Source of the DNA: Paraburkholderia kururiensis JCM 10599 = LMG 19447
Lineage (GTDB): Bacteria; Pseudomonadota; Gammaproteobacteria; Burkholderiales; Burkholderiaceae
Reading direction: 5' to 3'
NCBI RefSeq assembly: GCF_003986935.1
Contig: NZ_RJZE01000025.1
Location: 62,001-126,000 of the forward strand
DNA: 64,000 bases
This document shows, piece after piece, positions 34,822 through 44,113 of the stretch. Position numbers and translations under genes: made by a program. Within the stretch, counting starts at the first letter, position 1. Every line of letters begins with the position of its first letter. Below the pieces are notes generated by a model. It was not told the origin of the DNA, did not search any database, and worked only from the letters and a program-made list of their open reading frames with translations.

Positions 34822-36285
34822 TCAGAAGGGGTAGTGGCGCGGTGCGGTCTGTAGCGTGAGCCAACGCAGATCGGTGAAAGCGTCGATGCCGGCCTGGCCG
34901 CCGAAGCGGCCCCAGCCGGATTCTTTGACGCCACCGAACGGCATCTGGGCTTCGTCGTGCACCGACGCGCCGTTGACGTGGCAGATGCCCGTCTGGATGC
35001 GCTGGGCCACGCGCCAGCCGCGCGCGACGTCGCGCGTGAACACGGCCGAAGACAAGCCGAACGCCGTGTCGTTCGCGCATGCGATCGCGGCTTCTTCGCC
35101 CGCCACGCGCACGATTGCCTTGACCGGCGCAAAAGTCTCTTCGTGGTAGATCTTCATCGCAGGCGTGACGCGATCGAGCAGCGTGGCCGGCATGAGCACC
35201 GTGCCGGCCTTGCCGCCGCAAACGAGCGTTGCGCCCTTGGCCAGCGCATCGTCGATCAGCGCGTTGCAGCGATGGACCGTGGTCATGTCTACGACGGAGC
35301 CCAGCACGACCGCGCCGTTACGTGTATCGCGCGGGTCGCCCGACGGCAACGACGCGGCTTTCGCAGCCAGGCGGGCGACGAAGTCGTCTGCGATGGCGTC
35401 GTCCACGACGATGCGTTCCGTGGACATGCAGATCTGGCCGGAATTGGCGAACGCACCGAAGGCGACCGCGGCCACGGCATCGTCGAGGTCGGCATCGTCC
35501 AGCACGAGGGCCGGCGCCTTGCCGCCCAACTCCAGTACGGCCGGTTTCAGGTAACGGGCGCAGGTGAGCGCAATGAGGCGGCCGACGCGCGTGGAGCCGG
35601 TGAAGTTGACGCGACGCACGGCAGGGTGGCCGATCATTGCTTCCACGACGGCCGCTGCGTCGTCCGGGGCGTTCGTCACGAAGTTCACCACGCCGGCCGG
35701 CAGCCCGGCATCCTCCAGTGCTTCGACAATCAGGCTGTGCGTTGCGGGACACAGCTCGCTTGCCTTGAGCACGACGGTGTTCCCGCAGGCGAGCGGCACG
35801 GCGATTGCCCGCACGCCGAGAATGACGGGTGCGTTCCATGGGGCTATGCCGAGCACCACGCCCGCCGGCTGGCGAACGGCGAGAGCGAGATTGCCGGGCA
35901 GGTTCGAAGGGATGAGTTGCCCTTCGATGCGCGTAGTGAGGGCGGCCGCCTCCTGCAACATGTCGGCGGCCAGATGCACGTTGAACGAGGCCCACAGCGC
36001 AGTCGCGCCGGTTTCCCCGGCCATGGCCGTGGCGAATGCGGGGGCTCGCGCGCGCAGTACGGCGGCCGCGGCGAGCAGCAGGGCGCGGCGCTCGCCTGGG
36101 CTTGATGCCGACCACGCGGGAAAGGCGTCGGCGGCACATTGCACGGCGCTCATGGCGTCTTCGGGCGCCGCCGCAGCGGCCATCGTCGCCACAGTGCCGT
36201 CCAGCGGATTGCAGCGCTCGAAGGTCGCGCTGTTGCGTGCGGGCCGCTTCTCGCCGCCGATGATCAATTGAACTCTCGTGGGCAT
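34822..36285 (-). CDS. Aromatic aldehyde dehydrogenase (vanillin/salicylaldehyde type)
   Basis: A 487-residue NAD(P)-dependent aldehyde dehydrogenase. The oxyanion Asn is in GIAPWNAPVILG, the coenzyme motif is FTGSTRVGRLIA, the general base Glu in LELGGKAPALVL, and the catalytic Cys in NSGQICMSTERI. The C-terminal GGVKESGWGRFGG is conserved. The overall pattern resembles vanillin, salicylaldehyde and benzaldehyde dehydrogenases. Downstream (159-bp gap) of the carotenoid-oxygenase-family gene, it would oxidise the aldehyde that enzyme releases. Confidence 0.9.
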   Translation of the reverse strand: MPTRVQLIIGGEKRPARNSATFERCNPLDGTVATMAAAAAPEDAMSAVQCAADAFPAWSASSPGERRALLLAAAAVLRARAPAFATAMAGETGATALWASFNVHLAADMLQEAAALTTRIEGQLIPSNLPGNLALAVRQPAGVVLGIAPWNAPVILGVRAIAVPLACGNTVVLKASELCPATHSLIVEALEDAGLPAGVVNFVTNAPDDAAAVVEAMIGHPAVRRVNFTGSTRVGRLIALTCARYLKPAVLELGGKAPALVLDDADLDDAVAAVAFGAFANSGQICMSTERIVVDDAIADDFVARLAAKAASLPSGDPRDTRNGAVVLGSVVDMTTVHRCNALIDDALAKGATLVCGGKAGTVLMPATLLDRVTPAMKIYHEETFAPVKAIVRVAGEEAAIACANDTAFGLSSAVFTRDVARGWRVAQRIQTGICHVNGASVHDEAQMPFGGVKESGWGRFGGQAGIDAFTDLRWLTLQTAPRHYPF

Positions 36286-36444
36286 GTGCTTGATAGTTTC
36301 GGTGTGGGTGGGAGGACGTGAGCGCCCCTCGTTGCGCGCGGGAAAAAAGCGTGCGTGTAGCCACGCGCAGCCGAGGCTGCGCGGTCCAGAGAAGCGTGGA
36401 ATGATCGCGAGGCCGATGAACGGCCTCGGGGCCGTCTGCGGTGT

Positions 36445-37929
36445 TTATCGGGCGAGCGCTTTAGCGCTCACCCATTGGCCGTGGAATCCTTCGTGCACGC
36501 GGCACGGGAATTTCACGACGGCGACGGGGCCGGCACTCAAGCGCAGCGCATCCAGAATCACGAGGTCTGTCCGGTTTTCCGCGCGGCGTCCCACCATGCT
36601 GAGCAGCCACCCGTCGCCTTCGGCCGCGTCGGCACTGCGCGGCACGAAGTGGGGCTCTTCGGGGGACGAGTCCGCGCCGGCATACCAGAAGTCGAGCTTG
36701 CCGGCCGCTTCGTCGAGGTGCGCGAGACACGTGAACGGCGGCCCTTTGGGACCCCACGGCAGCATCGGTCCCAGGTCTGTGTTGGAGGTCCCGAACCAGT
36801 AATGCCGCGTGCGTTTCATGGCGTAGCGAGGGTCGATGGCCGGCATTTCGCCTACATGCTCGATGAACCGCTTCACTTCGAAGCCGTCGTGCGGGAGGCT
36901 GAGTTCCAGCGTCCAGCGCTCTCCGAACGGCGGCTTTTCTTCTGCCGACGGGTCGTGCAGATCCGGAAACTGGCTGAGCCATCCGGACTCCGTAATGAAG
37001 TGTTCGAGATGAAGCCGCGTGCCGTGCGGACCGTCCTCTTCCCATGCGTTGAACGTGTGCGTCTGAAAAACCGGCCGCGCGCTCCTGAACCAGCGGATCT
37101 TGCCGACGCCTTCGCGGCGCGGGATTACGGCGACCCAGGTGGTGCGGGTGTTGTCCCAGTGCCAGTACGGCTCGCCGCGCTGGATGCGCGCGAGTTCGCT
37201 CGTCATCGGGCAGATGACGAAAGCGATGTAGTGGCGCGACACGAGCATGTCGTGGACCATCGAGCAATAGGGCGCCTTGAAGCGTTCGGTGCGGGCCAAC
37301 GTGCCTTCGGGGGCGATCGTGTAAATCTCGATCCACGGGTCCGGTACGCCTTCCGTGTTGTAGCCGAACGCGATGCACTCGCCTGTCTCGGGGTCCAGCT
37401 TGGGGTGCGCCGTGAAGGTGCGGCTCTTGAGTGCGCCGTTGAAGTCGCGTTCGCCGAGCGTTTCGAGCGTCTCGGGATCGAGTTCGTAAGGACGGCCCGA
37501 CTCCTTCAACGCGTAGAGCTTGCCGTGATGCCAGAGCACCGAGGTGTTGGCCGTGTTGTTGTCGCAGCCGGCCACTTCCGGCGAATCGGTAAACGAGTTG
37601 CGATAGGCGCCGAACAACGCGCGCCGGGCCTGTCGTTCCCGCTGGAATTTTTCCGTGCGCACGTAGCGCGTCTTCAGATCCGCGTGCCCGTTCTCGAAGC
37701 GCACGCAGTGCACCATGCCGTCGCCATTGAGAAAGATGTCCTTGCCGTGCAGCGGCGGATAGCAGTGGTCTGCGCTGTTGCGGAAGTACGCTCCGTTCAG
37801 AGCGGCCGGAATCTGGCCGATGACTTCCAGATCGTGCACGTCGGCTTCGATGCGCACAGGGGCGGCGTAACCGCGGAACACGATATCGTCCGGAAACTGC
37901 AGACCGGGGGTAAGCGCAGTGGAATCCAT
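36445..37929 (-). CDS. Carotenoid oxygenase family enzyme, lignostilbene/isoeugenol-dioxygenase type
   Basis: A 494-residue seven-bladed propeller dioxygenase of the CCO/RPE65 family. The four iron-binding His are seen: H175 (TFTAHPKLD), H226 (CSMVHDMLV), H291 (QTHTFNAWE) and H483 (HEGFHGQWV). Y109 in FGAYRNSFTD and K142 in LYALKESG align with the Tyr and Lys that hold the 4-hydroxyl of the substrate in lignostilbene dioxygenases such as NOV1. This suggests an oxygenase cleaving the side-chain double bond of a 4-hydroxystilbene or 4-hydroxyphenylpropene to an aldehyde, rather than a carotenoid cleaver. It has no signal peptide. Neighbours are GST (27 bp upstream) and an aldehyde dehydrogenase downstream. 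Residue equivalence is from memory of the family, not an alignment. Confidence 0.87.
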   Translation of the reverse strand: MDSTALTPGLQFPDDIVFRGYAAPVRIEADVHDLEVIGQIPAALNGAYFRNSADHCYPPLHGKDIFLNGDGMVHCVRFENGHADLKTRYVRTEKFQRERQARRALFGAYRNSFTDSPEVAGCDNNTANTSVLWHHGKLYALKESGRPYELDPETLETLGERDFNGALKSRTFTAHPKLDPETGECIAFGYNTEGVPDPWIEIYTIAPEGTLARTERFKAPYCSMVHDMLVSRHYIAFVICPMTSELARIQRGEPYWHWDNTRTTWVAVIPRREGVGKIRWFRSARPVFQTHTFNAWEEDGPHGTRLHLEHFITESGWLSQFPDLHDPSAEEKPPFGERWTLELSLPHDGFEVKRFIEHVGEMPAIDPRYAMKRTRHYWFGTSNTDLGPMLPWGPKGPPFTCLAHLDEAAGKLDFWYAGADSSPEEPHFVPRSADAAEGDGWLLSMVGRRAENRTDLVILDALRLSAGPVAVVKFPCRVHEGFHGQWVSAKALAR

Positions 37930-37956
37930 GAATGGCTCTCTGTGGTGATGGGTAAA

Positions 37957-38616
37957 TCAGACGAACATCGCGAGCATGCCGAGCGCGTCGGCGGGGCGCG
38001 GCACGCTGAAGCTGACGTCGCGCCAGTCCGACGCGGCCGGGCGCGCGAGACAGCGTTGGTGCCAGTCCTGTAGCCGGGGCCACGGGGCGAGCGAAATCGC
38101 GCATTGAGGGGCGAGGTCCATGACCGTTGCCACGTTGAGATCGGCTACGGTGAAGCGCTCGCCCAGTAGCCAGGGTTGCCGGCTCAAGTGCTGGTCGAGC
38201 ACGGTCCATGGGCGTGCCAGCTTGCGCAGCGCGATGGCGGCCTCTGCTTCGCGGCGTCCTTCGGGGGCGAACAGTGTGCGGTTGACACTGGCGAGCAACA
38301 GCGGCTTTTCCACCTCCGTCACGACCCAGAAGCTCCACTGCGTGGCGAGCGCGTCTTCGCGCCAGTCTTTGGGTCCCACGTCGTCGCCGTAGCGGCGGGC
38401 GAGGTACAGATTGATCGCCATCGATTCGTAGATCACGAAGTCATCGTCGCGCAGCACCGGCACGCGGCCGTTGGGATTGATGGCGAGGAATTCCGGCGTG
38501 TGGGTGCTGCCGTCGAGGAAGTCGACCGGCTCGTGCCGAAAGGCGACGCCCAATTCCTTGAGCATCCAGATCGAGCGATGAGCGCGCGAGGCCATCGCGC
38601 CGTAGAGCGTGAGCAT
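37957..38616 (-). CDS. Glutathione S-transferase family protein
   Basis: A 219-residue GST. The thioredoxin-like N-domain (about 1-80) has a Ser-containing activation loop (MASRAHRSIWM), the cis-Pro motif GRVPVLRDDD and the ES glutathione motif in VIYESMAINLYLA. The helical C-domain has GERFTVADLNVATVMDL. In aromatic operons GSTs serve as isomerases of ring-cleavage products (maleylpyruvate/maleylacetoacetate) or in ether cleavage of lignin units (LigE/F-like). It lies between an MFS gene (18 bp) and the CCO gene (27 bp), so it is surely co-transcribed. Which role applies is open. Confidence 0.88.
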   Translation of the reverse strand: MLTLYGAMASRAHRSIWMLKELGVAFRHEPVDFLDGSTHTPEFLAINPNGRVPVLRDDDFVIYESMAINLYLARRYGDDVGPKDWREDALATQWSFWVVTEVEKPLLLASVNRTLFAPEGRREAEAAIALRKLARPWTVLDQHLSRQPWLLGERFTVADLNVATVMDLAPQCAISLAPWPRLQDWHQRCLARPAASDWRDVSFSVPRPADALGMLAMFV

Positions 38617-38634
38617 TCGTCGTCTCCTTGTCGT

Positions 38635-39807
38635 TCAGGCTTGCGCGCCCGCGAGCGTTGCGCGGTGGCGCATCTGGCTGCGCACTTGCGACATCAGCGC
38701 GACGGCCAGCAGCGCCATGGCGCATGCCACCGCGCCAAGACCGGCGTAGCCGGCGGTCTGCACCACGACACCGCCGAGTGCAGGACCGATGCAGGAGCCC
38801 GCCATCGTCATCGCCGGGGTGGCCGCGGCAGCGCGGCCCGTGCTGTCCAGCCGGTTCATGAGGCCGAAGAGGAACGTGTGCGTGAAGATCACGACCGACA
38901 CGAACAGCGACGACGCGACGGCGTAAGGCCAGAATGTGGCGCTGTTCGACAGCGTGAGGGCGAGCGCGGCCTGCACCATGGGCCCGGCCGCGCCCACCGC
39001 TACCGACGAGATGCGCCGTTGCCACCAGGCCGCGAGCAATCCCGGCAGCAGGTTGACGAGTCCCATCACGATCAGCACGCCGTGAACCTTCTCTGCGCCA
39101 AAGCCGTGGGCGATGCCGATGCGCTCCATGAAGCTGAACACCATGGCCTGGGTGAGCGTCAGGCAGATCACCACGCCGATCAGCAGCCGCGCAGCGGCCG
39201 GTACCTGCGCGGACGATTCGCGCGCAGTTGCCGTGTCGGCACGAGGCACTTTCGGAAAGGCGACGAACGACACCAGTGCCACGAAAGCCATCAGGGCCGC
39301 AAAGATTTCGAAGAGGAAGGTGGACCCTCCCTTTGCGATCCAGCCCGGCATGATGCCGAGAAACAGCAGGGCGAAGAGCCCCATGGCCGCGTTCACGAGA
39401 CCGAACATGCGATGAGGATTGGCGCTGCGCCCGATACACCCGTGCGTGAACGACAGGGCCGTCCCCACGCCGAAGCCTGCGCTGGCGTGACAGAGCGCAA
39501 CGGCCGCGAAGCTTTCCGGCGCCATCGGCCAGTAGCTTGCCAGCGCGAAGCTCGCAGCTGCGAGACCAAAGCCGCAACTCGTCGCGAGGCGATGCGCAAG
39601 GCGGTTGAAGAGGCGCGCGCTGATGACGCTGGCAACCAGCGCGCCGAGCATGAACAGCGTGACGGTGAGACCCGCCTGAGCCGGAGGGAAGCGATGGTGC
39701 TGCATCAGGGCGCCAACCCACAGCGGCAAGGCCACCATGTCGATCATGCCGATGACGTGGGCCAGGGTCAGGACGGCCCGGCCTGCGGGCGTGTCGGGGG
39801 TGCTCAT
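38635..39807 (-). CDS. MFS transporter
   Basis: A 390-residue major facilitator with about 12 helices, of the YbfB/sugar-or-drug transporter type rather than the AAHS symporter family. Glycine-rich helices such as ALCHASAGFGVGTALSFTHG and a central hydrophilic loop near residues 190-205 are visible. The ATG at 39807 has GGAG 8 bp upstream; a start four codons earlier is less likely. As first gene of the leftward operon, divergent from LysR, it may import the stilbene/phenylpropene precursor or export the product. Confidence 0.85.
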   Translation of the reverse strand: MSTPDTPAGRAVLTLAHVIGMIDMVALPLWVGALMQHHRFPPAQAGLTVTLFMLGALVASVISARLFNRLAHRLATSCGFGLAAASFALASYWPMAPESFAAVALCHASAGFGVGTALSFTHGCIGRSANPHRMFGLVNAAMGLFALLFLGIMPGWIAKGGSTFLFEIFAALMAFVALVSFVAFPKVPRADTATARESSAQVPAAARLLIGVVICLTLTQAMVFSFMERIGIAHGFGAEKVHGVLIVMGLVNLLPGLLAAWWQRRISSVAVGAAGPMVQAALALTLSNSATFWPYAVASSLFVSVVIFTHTFLFGLMNRLDSTGRAAAATPAMTMAGSCIGPALGGVVVQTAGYAGLGAVACAMALLAVALMSQVRSQMRHRATLAGAQA

Positions 39808-39926
39808 GCGCGTCTCCATGGTGGACCGCCGTCTGGAAGCGGTCTTGTTGTTGTCCGGTGCCGTGACCGGATGGGTGCAGGAGCAGATGTTAGGAAGGTG
39901 CAGCTACAAAGAAAAACACTTCTTAT

Positions 39927-39944
39927 CGTTGATTTGCATCAACG
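39927..39944. promoter_or_regulatory. LysR operator palindrome
   Basis: CGTTGAT and ATCAACG form a perfect 7-bp inverted repeat around TTGC, and include a T-N11-A core (39930-39942). It lies in the 184-bp divergent region between the MFS gene and the LysR gene, the expected recognition site for that regulator. Confidence 0.65.
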
Positions 39945-39991
39945 CTATCGATACCTTTGGAGGCTCTCCGTTACTCCACCTACGGTGTTTC

Positions 39992-40927
39992 ATGCGCCTC
40001 GATCGATTCGACCTCAATCTGCTCATTGCGCTGGAGGCGTTGCTGGAAGAACGCAATGTCACGCGCGCCGCGGCCCGCATGCACGTGGGGCAATCCGCAG
40101 CCAGCGCCGCGTTGGGACGCCTGCGCGATCACTTTGGTGACGAGCTGCTGATGCCGGTGGGACGCCGGCTCGTGCTGAGTCCTCTCGCGCAGACGCTTGT
40201 CCAGCCGGTGCGCGACACGCTGCGCCAGGCGAGAGAAACGCTTGCGTACCGCACCGGGTTCGATCCGGCACAGGCGCAATGCCGCTTCCGCGTGGGTGCG
40301 TCGGACTACGTCACGACCGTGCTGCTGGCTGGGCTGATGCAGACCCTGGCCGTTGAAGCGCCAGGCGTGGTACTCGACATCCGCAATCCGCCGGCTTCGC
40401 TGGAAAGCGCGATGGAGCAGGCCATGGTCGACCTGCTCGTCATGCCGCAGCAATACGCGCGTCCGTTGCCTTTTCCTCAGGAGGCTTTATTCGAGGACGA
40501 GCATGCGTGTCTGCTCTGGTCGGGACACGTGTTGGCGGATAAGCCAATGAGGTTCGAAGACTACGTGGGGCTCGGGCACGTAGCCGTGCGTTTCGGCGAC
40601 GCACGCAGCATGACGTTCGAGGACTGGTTCCTGCCGCGCTACGGGCAACAGCGGCGCATCGAAGCGACGGTGGACAACTTCAGCACGCTCGGTTACCTGG
40701 TAGTGGGAACGCAGCGCGTGGCGACGCTTCACTGGCGCATGGCCGTGCACTTTGCGCAGCATCTGCCCGTCGTGGTGCGAGACGTGCCTGTCGATATGCC
40801 GCGCGTGGTCGAGACGATGGTCTGGCCACATCACCTTGACCAGGACCCGGCGCATGGCTGGCTGAGGAGGCGGATCGCGGAATTCGCCGCTACGTTGCCG
40901 ATGCCGCGCGGTCAGTCCGGCGTGTAG
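39992..40927 (+). CDS. LysR family regulator (NahR/NodD-like)
   Basis: A 311-residue LysR regulator. The start MRLDRFDLNLLIALEALLEE and the helix-turn-helix VTRAAARMHVGQSAASAALGRLR are typical of the NahR/NodD/LinR subgroup, whose members respond to phenolic or aromatic compounds. The sensor domain follows from about residue 90 (CRFRVGASDYVTTVLLAGLM). A longer frame begins at 39737 but runs through the divergent promoter. It probably activates the leftward MFS-GST-CCO-ALDH-channel operon via the palindrome at 39927. Confidence 0.9.
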   Translation: MRLDRFDLNLLIALEALLEERNVTRAAARMHVGQSAASAALGRLRDHFGDELLMPVGRRLVLSPLAQTLVQPVRDTLRQARETLAYRTGFDPAQAQCRFRVGASDYVTTVLLAGLMQTLAVEAPGVVLDIRNPPASLESAMEQAMVDLLVMPQQYARPLPFPQEALFEDEHACLLWSGHVLADKPMRFEDYVGLGHVAVRFGDARSMTFEDWFLPRYGQQRRIEATVDNFSTLGYLVVGTQRVATLHWRMAVHFAQHLPVVVRDVPVDMPRVVETMVWPHHLDQDPAHGWLRRRIAEFAATLPMPRGQSGV

Positions 40928-42109
40928 TGGTCGCGCGGTGGTCGCGCGTGCAGGCGAGGGCAATCCGCTGGCCGATACTTTTTGCAGGGCGCTGCCGAAG
41001 TCGATTGGTCGGTGATGGCGTTATTCCGCAATAACGTGTTCCGGCTATACGGCGGGATAACGAAATTGAGGGGCTTTCTTTCAATCCGTACAACATCGTG
41101 GAGCGTGCCGGGCTGATGTTGTTCGAGGGTAGTCCAGAACATCGCGAGTACCTGCTTGTACGAAACCCATTTTTTGGGGCACCGATGTCAACCGATAGCT
41201 GACCAGACTTGCGTTAAAGCGATAGCTGACTTCTAGCGTCAAGTTTCGCTTTATGCGTCACGCTTGTCGAATAAAGCAAAAGCAGACAAAAACTAAGCCA
41301 TAAGTTGATCGTCAGGTTAAGTGTGTGGCCCGGTGCGGTAGACGCTGAATAAACCAAAAACATGTAATAATTTGCGGAAATAAAGCAAAAGGTGGGGTTG
41401 ATTGAGTTTCGACGCAAGATGTTGATTTGTAGTGGTATTTTATGTGAGCAATTTACTGAATAAAGCAGATATTGAGCGTTCTGCGATCGTAACGCGCTGG
41501 TGGCAACGCTCCAACGGGTTCTTAAGCAAAATGTGGTGCCCCCGAGCTTCGGCGGGGCGGGTTTCCGAACTACGACACAAGAGAGCCACATCGAGGCGCA
41601 TGCTGCCACGCCAGCAAGGCAAACGAATCTTGCGAAATGCCTCTCCAAGATGAAGCGCGGCACTTCGTCGGTCATGGGCCAGGTGGAGCGCGCTCTTGTC
41701 CATGTGTTCTACTTGTCGAACGCAGACCTGGAAAATCAGTTTCATCAAAAGCTGCCACTGCAAAGCGCTGATTGTCAACGATAGAGAAGCTGAAGTCGGC
41801 TGTCCGCTTCCGGCCGCGCCCCGACCGACGATACCGCCTCGACTCAAAAGTAAACGCGAGGCCATCGACGACTTGTTTCATCGAGTACGACAAACGTTGG
41901 ATCAAAGTCCGGCATCCTGACTAGAGCGTAAGGCGCTGCAAGGCCGACACGAGGGGCCGGTGCACCGAATCGCACCGGCCCCTCGCACAGCCAGTTCAGC
42001 CGGGCCCGAAGGCTGACCAGAGCGCCCTCGACGGCTCAGTGTCCATTGAGACTACGTTCCCAGTTGCTTTGCAACGGACGCGTCACCAGGCAGACCGCTT
42101 GATCGAATA
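40928..42109. other. 1.2-kb AT-richer gap with short repeats
   Basis: No supported gene on either strand. The left third is AT-rich and contains two direct copies of CGATAGCTGAC (41193-41203 and 41220-41230) just after TGTCAAC, resembling the repeated ends of IS21-like elements. ATAAAGCAAAAG occurs at 41271-41282 and 41380-41391, with further partial copies near 41348 and 41459. The right part (41430-41930) has open frames on both strands without recognisable domains and may be a decayed gene. Confidence 0.5.
41950..41985 (-). terminator. Strong hairpin downstream of the acid phosphatase gene
   Basis: A perfect 14-bp inverted repeat (CGAGGGGCCGGTGC with GCACCGGCCCCTCG) around an 8-base loop. 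It lies 125 bp beyond the stop of the leftward phosphatase. There is no T run, so it may be a transcript-stabilising hairpin or a weak terminator. Confidence 0.6.
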
Positions 42110-43699
42110 TCAAGGCGCTCGAGTAAAGTCGAACGCGTTGGTCAGATCGCCCGTGGCTGGGCGGAAGCCCGCCAATGGCTTCAGGTTGAACCGCCTGGTA
42201 ATGAACTTCAGGATTGAAGCCGTATCGTAGTAGGTGTGGTCGACATAACCCTTCTTCGCGTAAGGCGAGATCACGACGGCAGGGATACGTGAGCCGGGGC
42301 CCCAGCGATCGCCCGCGGGCGGTGCGACGTGGTCGAAGAAGCCGCCAAATTCGTCTGTCGTCACGATGATCGCCATATGCGCCCATTGCGGACTCTTCTG
42401 CAACGTGCTTATCACGTTGGCGAGGTCGGCATCGGCACTTTGCACGTCGGAGTAGCCGGGGTGCGCATTCAGGTTGCCCGCGGGCTTATAGAACGACACG
42501 GCAGGCAAGGTTCCGTTTGCCGCATCGCTCAGCATGTTCGTGGCATCTTGCAGGTGGTTTGCACGTTCGGCTTGCCCCTGCGGCGTGGTCGGGTCGAAGC
42601 GGCTGTAATAGTTGAATGGCTGATGATGAGGCTCGAAATCCGGTTGGCCCGGCGTTTCCGTCCAGATCAGCTTGTAGTTCTTGCTGTCACGTACGGTGAG
42701 GCCTTCGACCAGCGCATTGTTCCATTGACCGGCATACCATTTCCAATTAACGCCTGCCGTGGTCAGCGTGTCGCCGATGGTGGTGAATTTGCTGGAGTCG
42801 ATCGGCGGCAGCACGGCGGAGCCCTCGTAGGCGTCGCCAGCGGGATTGGCCAGCCGTACATCCTGCCCGGGCGCCGAGGGCGCTGCACTTGGCTGATAGG
42901 GCGGTAGGATCGTATTGACCGCATAGCCGTCGGGGGTCACTGAGCCATCGTGAACAAATTTGACTTGCCCCTGATTCGCACTGGTCGGTGAGGTCGGATC
43001 GATCTGAAGCGCTTTGCCACTGGCGTCCACGGTCGCAATCTCGCTCGCCGGCGCGTTGGGGTAGGTTGGGGCGCAGGCGCACACGAGGTATTGGTGATTC
43101 AGGAAGGAGCCGCCAAACGCGCCCTGGAAGAAGTTATCGGCCAGCGTGTATTGCTGGGCGAGCTTATAAAGGCTCAAGCTCGAACCGTCGTAGTAGCCCA
43201 TGACGTAGCCACCGCGGTTCGAGTAGGTGGCGAACATGTTGTTGGCGCCGCCATTGATCTGCATCTGGTGTTGATAGAAGCGATGGACAAGGTCTGGCCC
43301 GACCACGCTCATGGTGCTGTTGATCGGCGCCGCGTCCAGGCGGAAAGGCGCATTAGGCAAGGTGCTGACGAGACCCAGTGATGGATCGGTCTCACTTCCC
43401 CAGACGGCAGGCAGTTTCGTCAGCACGGTTTTGCCGTCGAAATTGACCTGGGCGTTCGAAACCGACACATTAGCAATGCCGTTCGCACCGGGGAAGTTGC
43501 CGAACAGATTGTCGAACGAGCGGTTTTCCAGATAGACGACCACAACGTTCTGGATTTTGTCGATGCTCGTCGCGGCCTGCGCAGTGGCAGGCGTGTCATT
43601 GCTAGAGCCGTTGCAGCCGGCCAGAGATACGAGCAGGACCGATGCAGCAACAGCGCTGCGAACAGCAAGGGTCAACGCTCGCAAACGATTCGCTTCCAT
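42110..43699 (-). CDS. Acid phosphatase/phospholipase C-like lipoprotein (AcpA type)
   Basis: A 529-residue phosphoesterase-family protein, related to AcpA acid phosphatase and phospholipase C. The N-terminus ends in the lipobox VSLAGC, so it is probably a lipoprotein or exported. VVVVYLENRSFDNLFGNFPG carries the metal-binding Glu/Asn of the family, SFLNHQYLVCA and VTTDEFGGFFDHVAPP contain further metal ligands. AAGG precedes the ATG. Two further phosphoesterases lie divergently at 44.1 and 46.5 kb. The likely role is release of phosphate from organic esters; toxicity-type phospholipase activity is less likely without the C-terminal PLC domains. Confidence 0.87.
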   Translation of the reverse strand: MEANRLRALTLAVRSAVAASVLLVSLAGCNGSSNDTPATAQAATSIDKIQNVVVVYLENRSFDNLFGNFPGANGIANVSVSNAQVNFDGKTVLTKLPAVWGSETDPSLGLVSTLPNAPFRLDAAPINSTMSVVGPDLVHRFYQHQMQINGGANNMFATYSNRGGYVMGYYDGSSLSLYKLAQQYTLADNFFQGAFGGSFLNHQYLVCACAPTYPNAPASEIATVDASGKALQIDPTSPTSANQGQVKFVHDGSVTPDGYAVNTILPPYQPSAAPSAPGQDVRLANPAGDAYEGSAVLPPIDSSKFTTIGDTLTTAGVNWKWYAGQWNNALVEGLTVRDSKNYKLIWTETPGQPDFEPHHQPFNYYSRFDPTTPQGQAERANHLQDATNMLSDAANGTLPAVSFYKPAGNLNAHPGYSDVQSADADLANVISTLQKSPQWAHMAIIVTTDEFGGFFDHVAPPAGDRWGPGSRIPAVVISPYAKKGYVDHTYYDTASILKFITRRFNLKPLAGFRPATGDLTNAFDFTRAP

Positions 43700-44113
43700 G
43701 GTTAATGCCTTATTTTCTAGAAATAGTAAATGAGCGTGGCGATACTGCCCTCGCTCCCATCACCCCAAAGTGGACAAAAACGCCAAGCAGAACGGACGAA
43801 TTAGCCGCGACGGCGAAGCTTATGCGTCGACCGTGACAATTTCGCAAAAAAACATTGGGGGGCTGTGAATAAATATGCAGACCTCCGGCTGAGCCGGGAA
43901 TCCGAATGGTGACTACAAAATAAACTGATTCCTCTATCAGAATATTTTGATCACAACGCATTTTGATATTGTGCCTTCCGGAAATGTGGCTAATCACGAA
44001 GGCCTAATATCCATATAGGCAAGTTTCCGCAAAAAGAAATACTGATATCGCATCGCCCCTTCAGAATCCGGACGGTTCTCCGGGTACGTCCGGACATTCC
44101 GATTGGGGGATAC
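43700..44113. other. Divergent control region between phosphatase genes
   Basis: 414 bp of relatively AT-rich DNA between two divergently transcribed phosphoesterase genes. It must contain both promoters. I did not find a convincing pair of Pho-box repeats (CTGTCAT-type). Confidence 0.5.

Noticed and set aside
36461..38338. Long frames on both strands across the carotenoid oxygenase gene
   Set aside because: Only the frame 36445-37929 carries the four iron-binding His and the expected start; the others are shadows.
38176..40140. 654-codon rightward frame opposite the GST and MFS genes
   Set aside because: Composition typical of an antisense shadow; the opposite strand encodes two intact recognised families with good ribosome binding sites.
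43700..44113. Pho-box control of the phosphoesterase genes
   Set aside because: I looked for paired CTGTCAT-like repeats and did not see a convincing pair; left as an open question.
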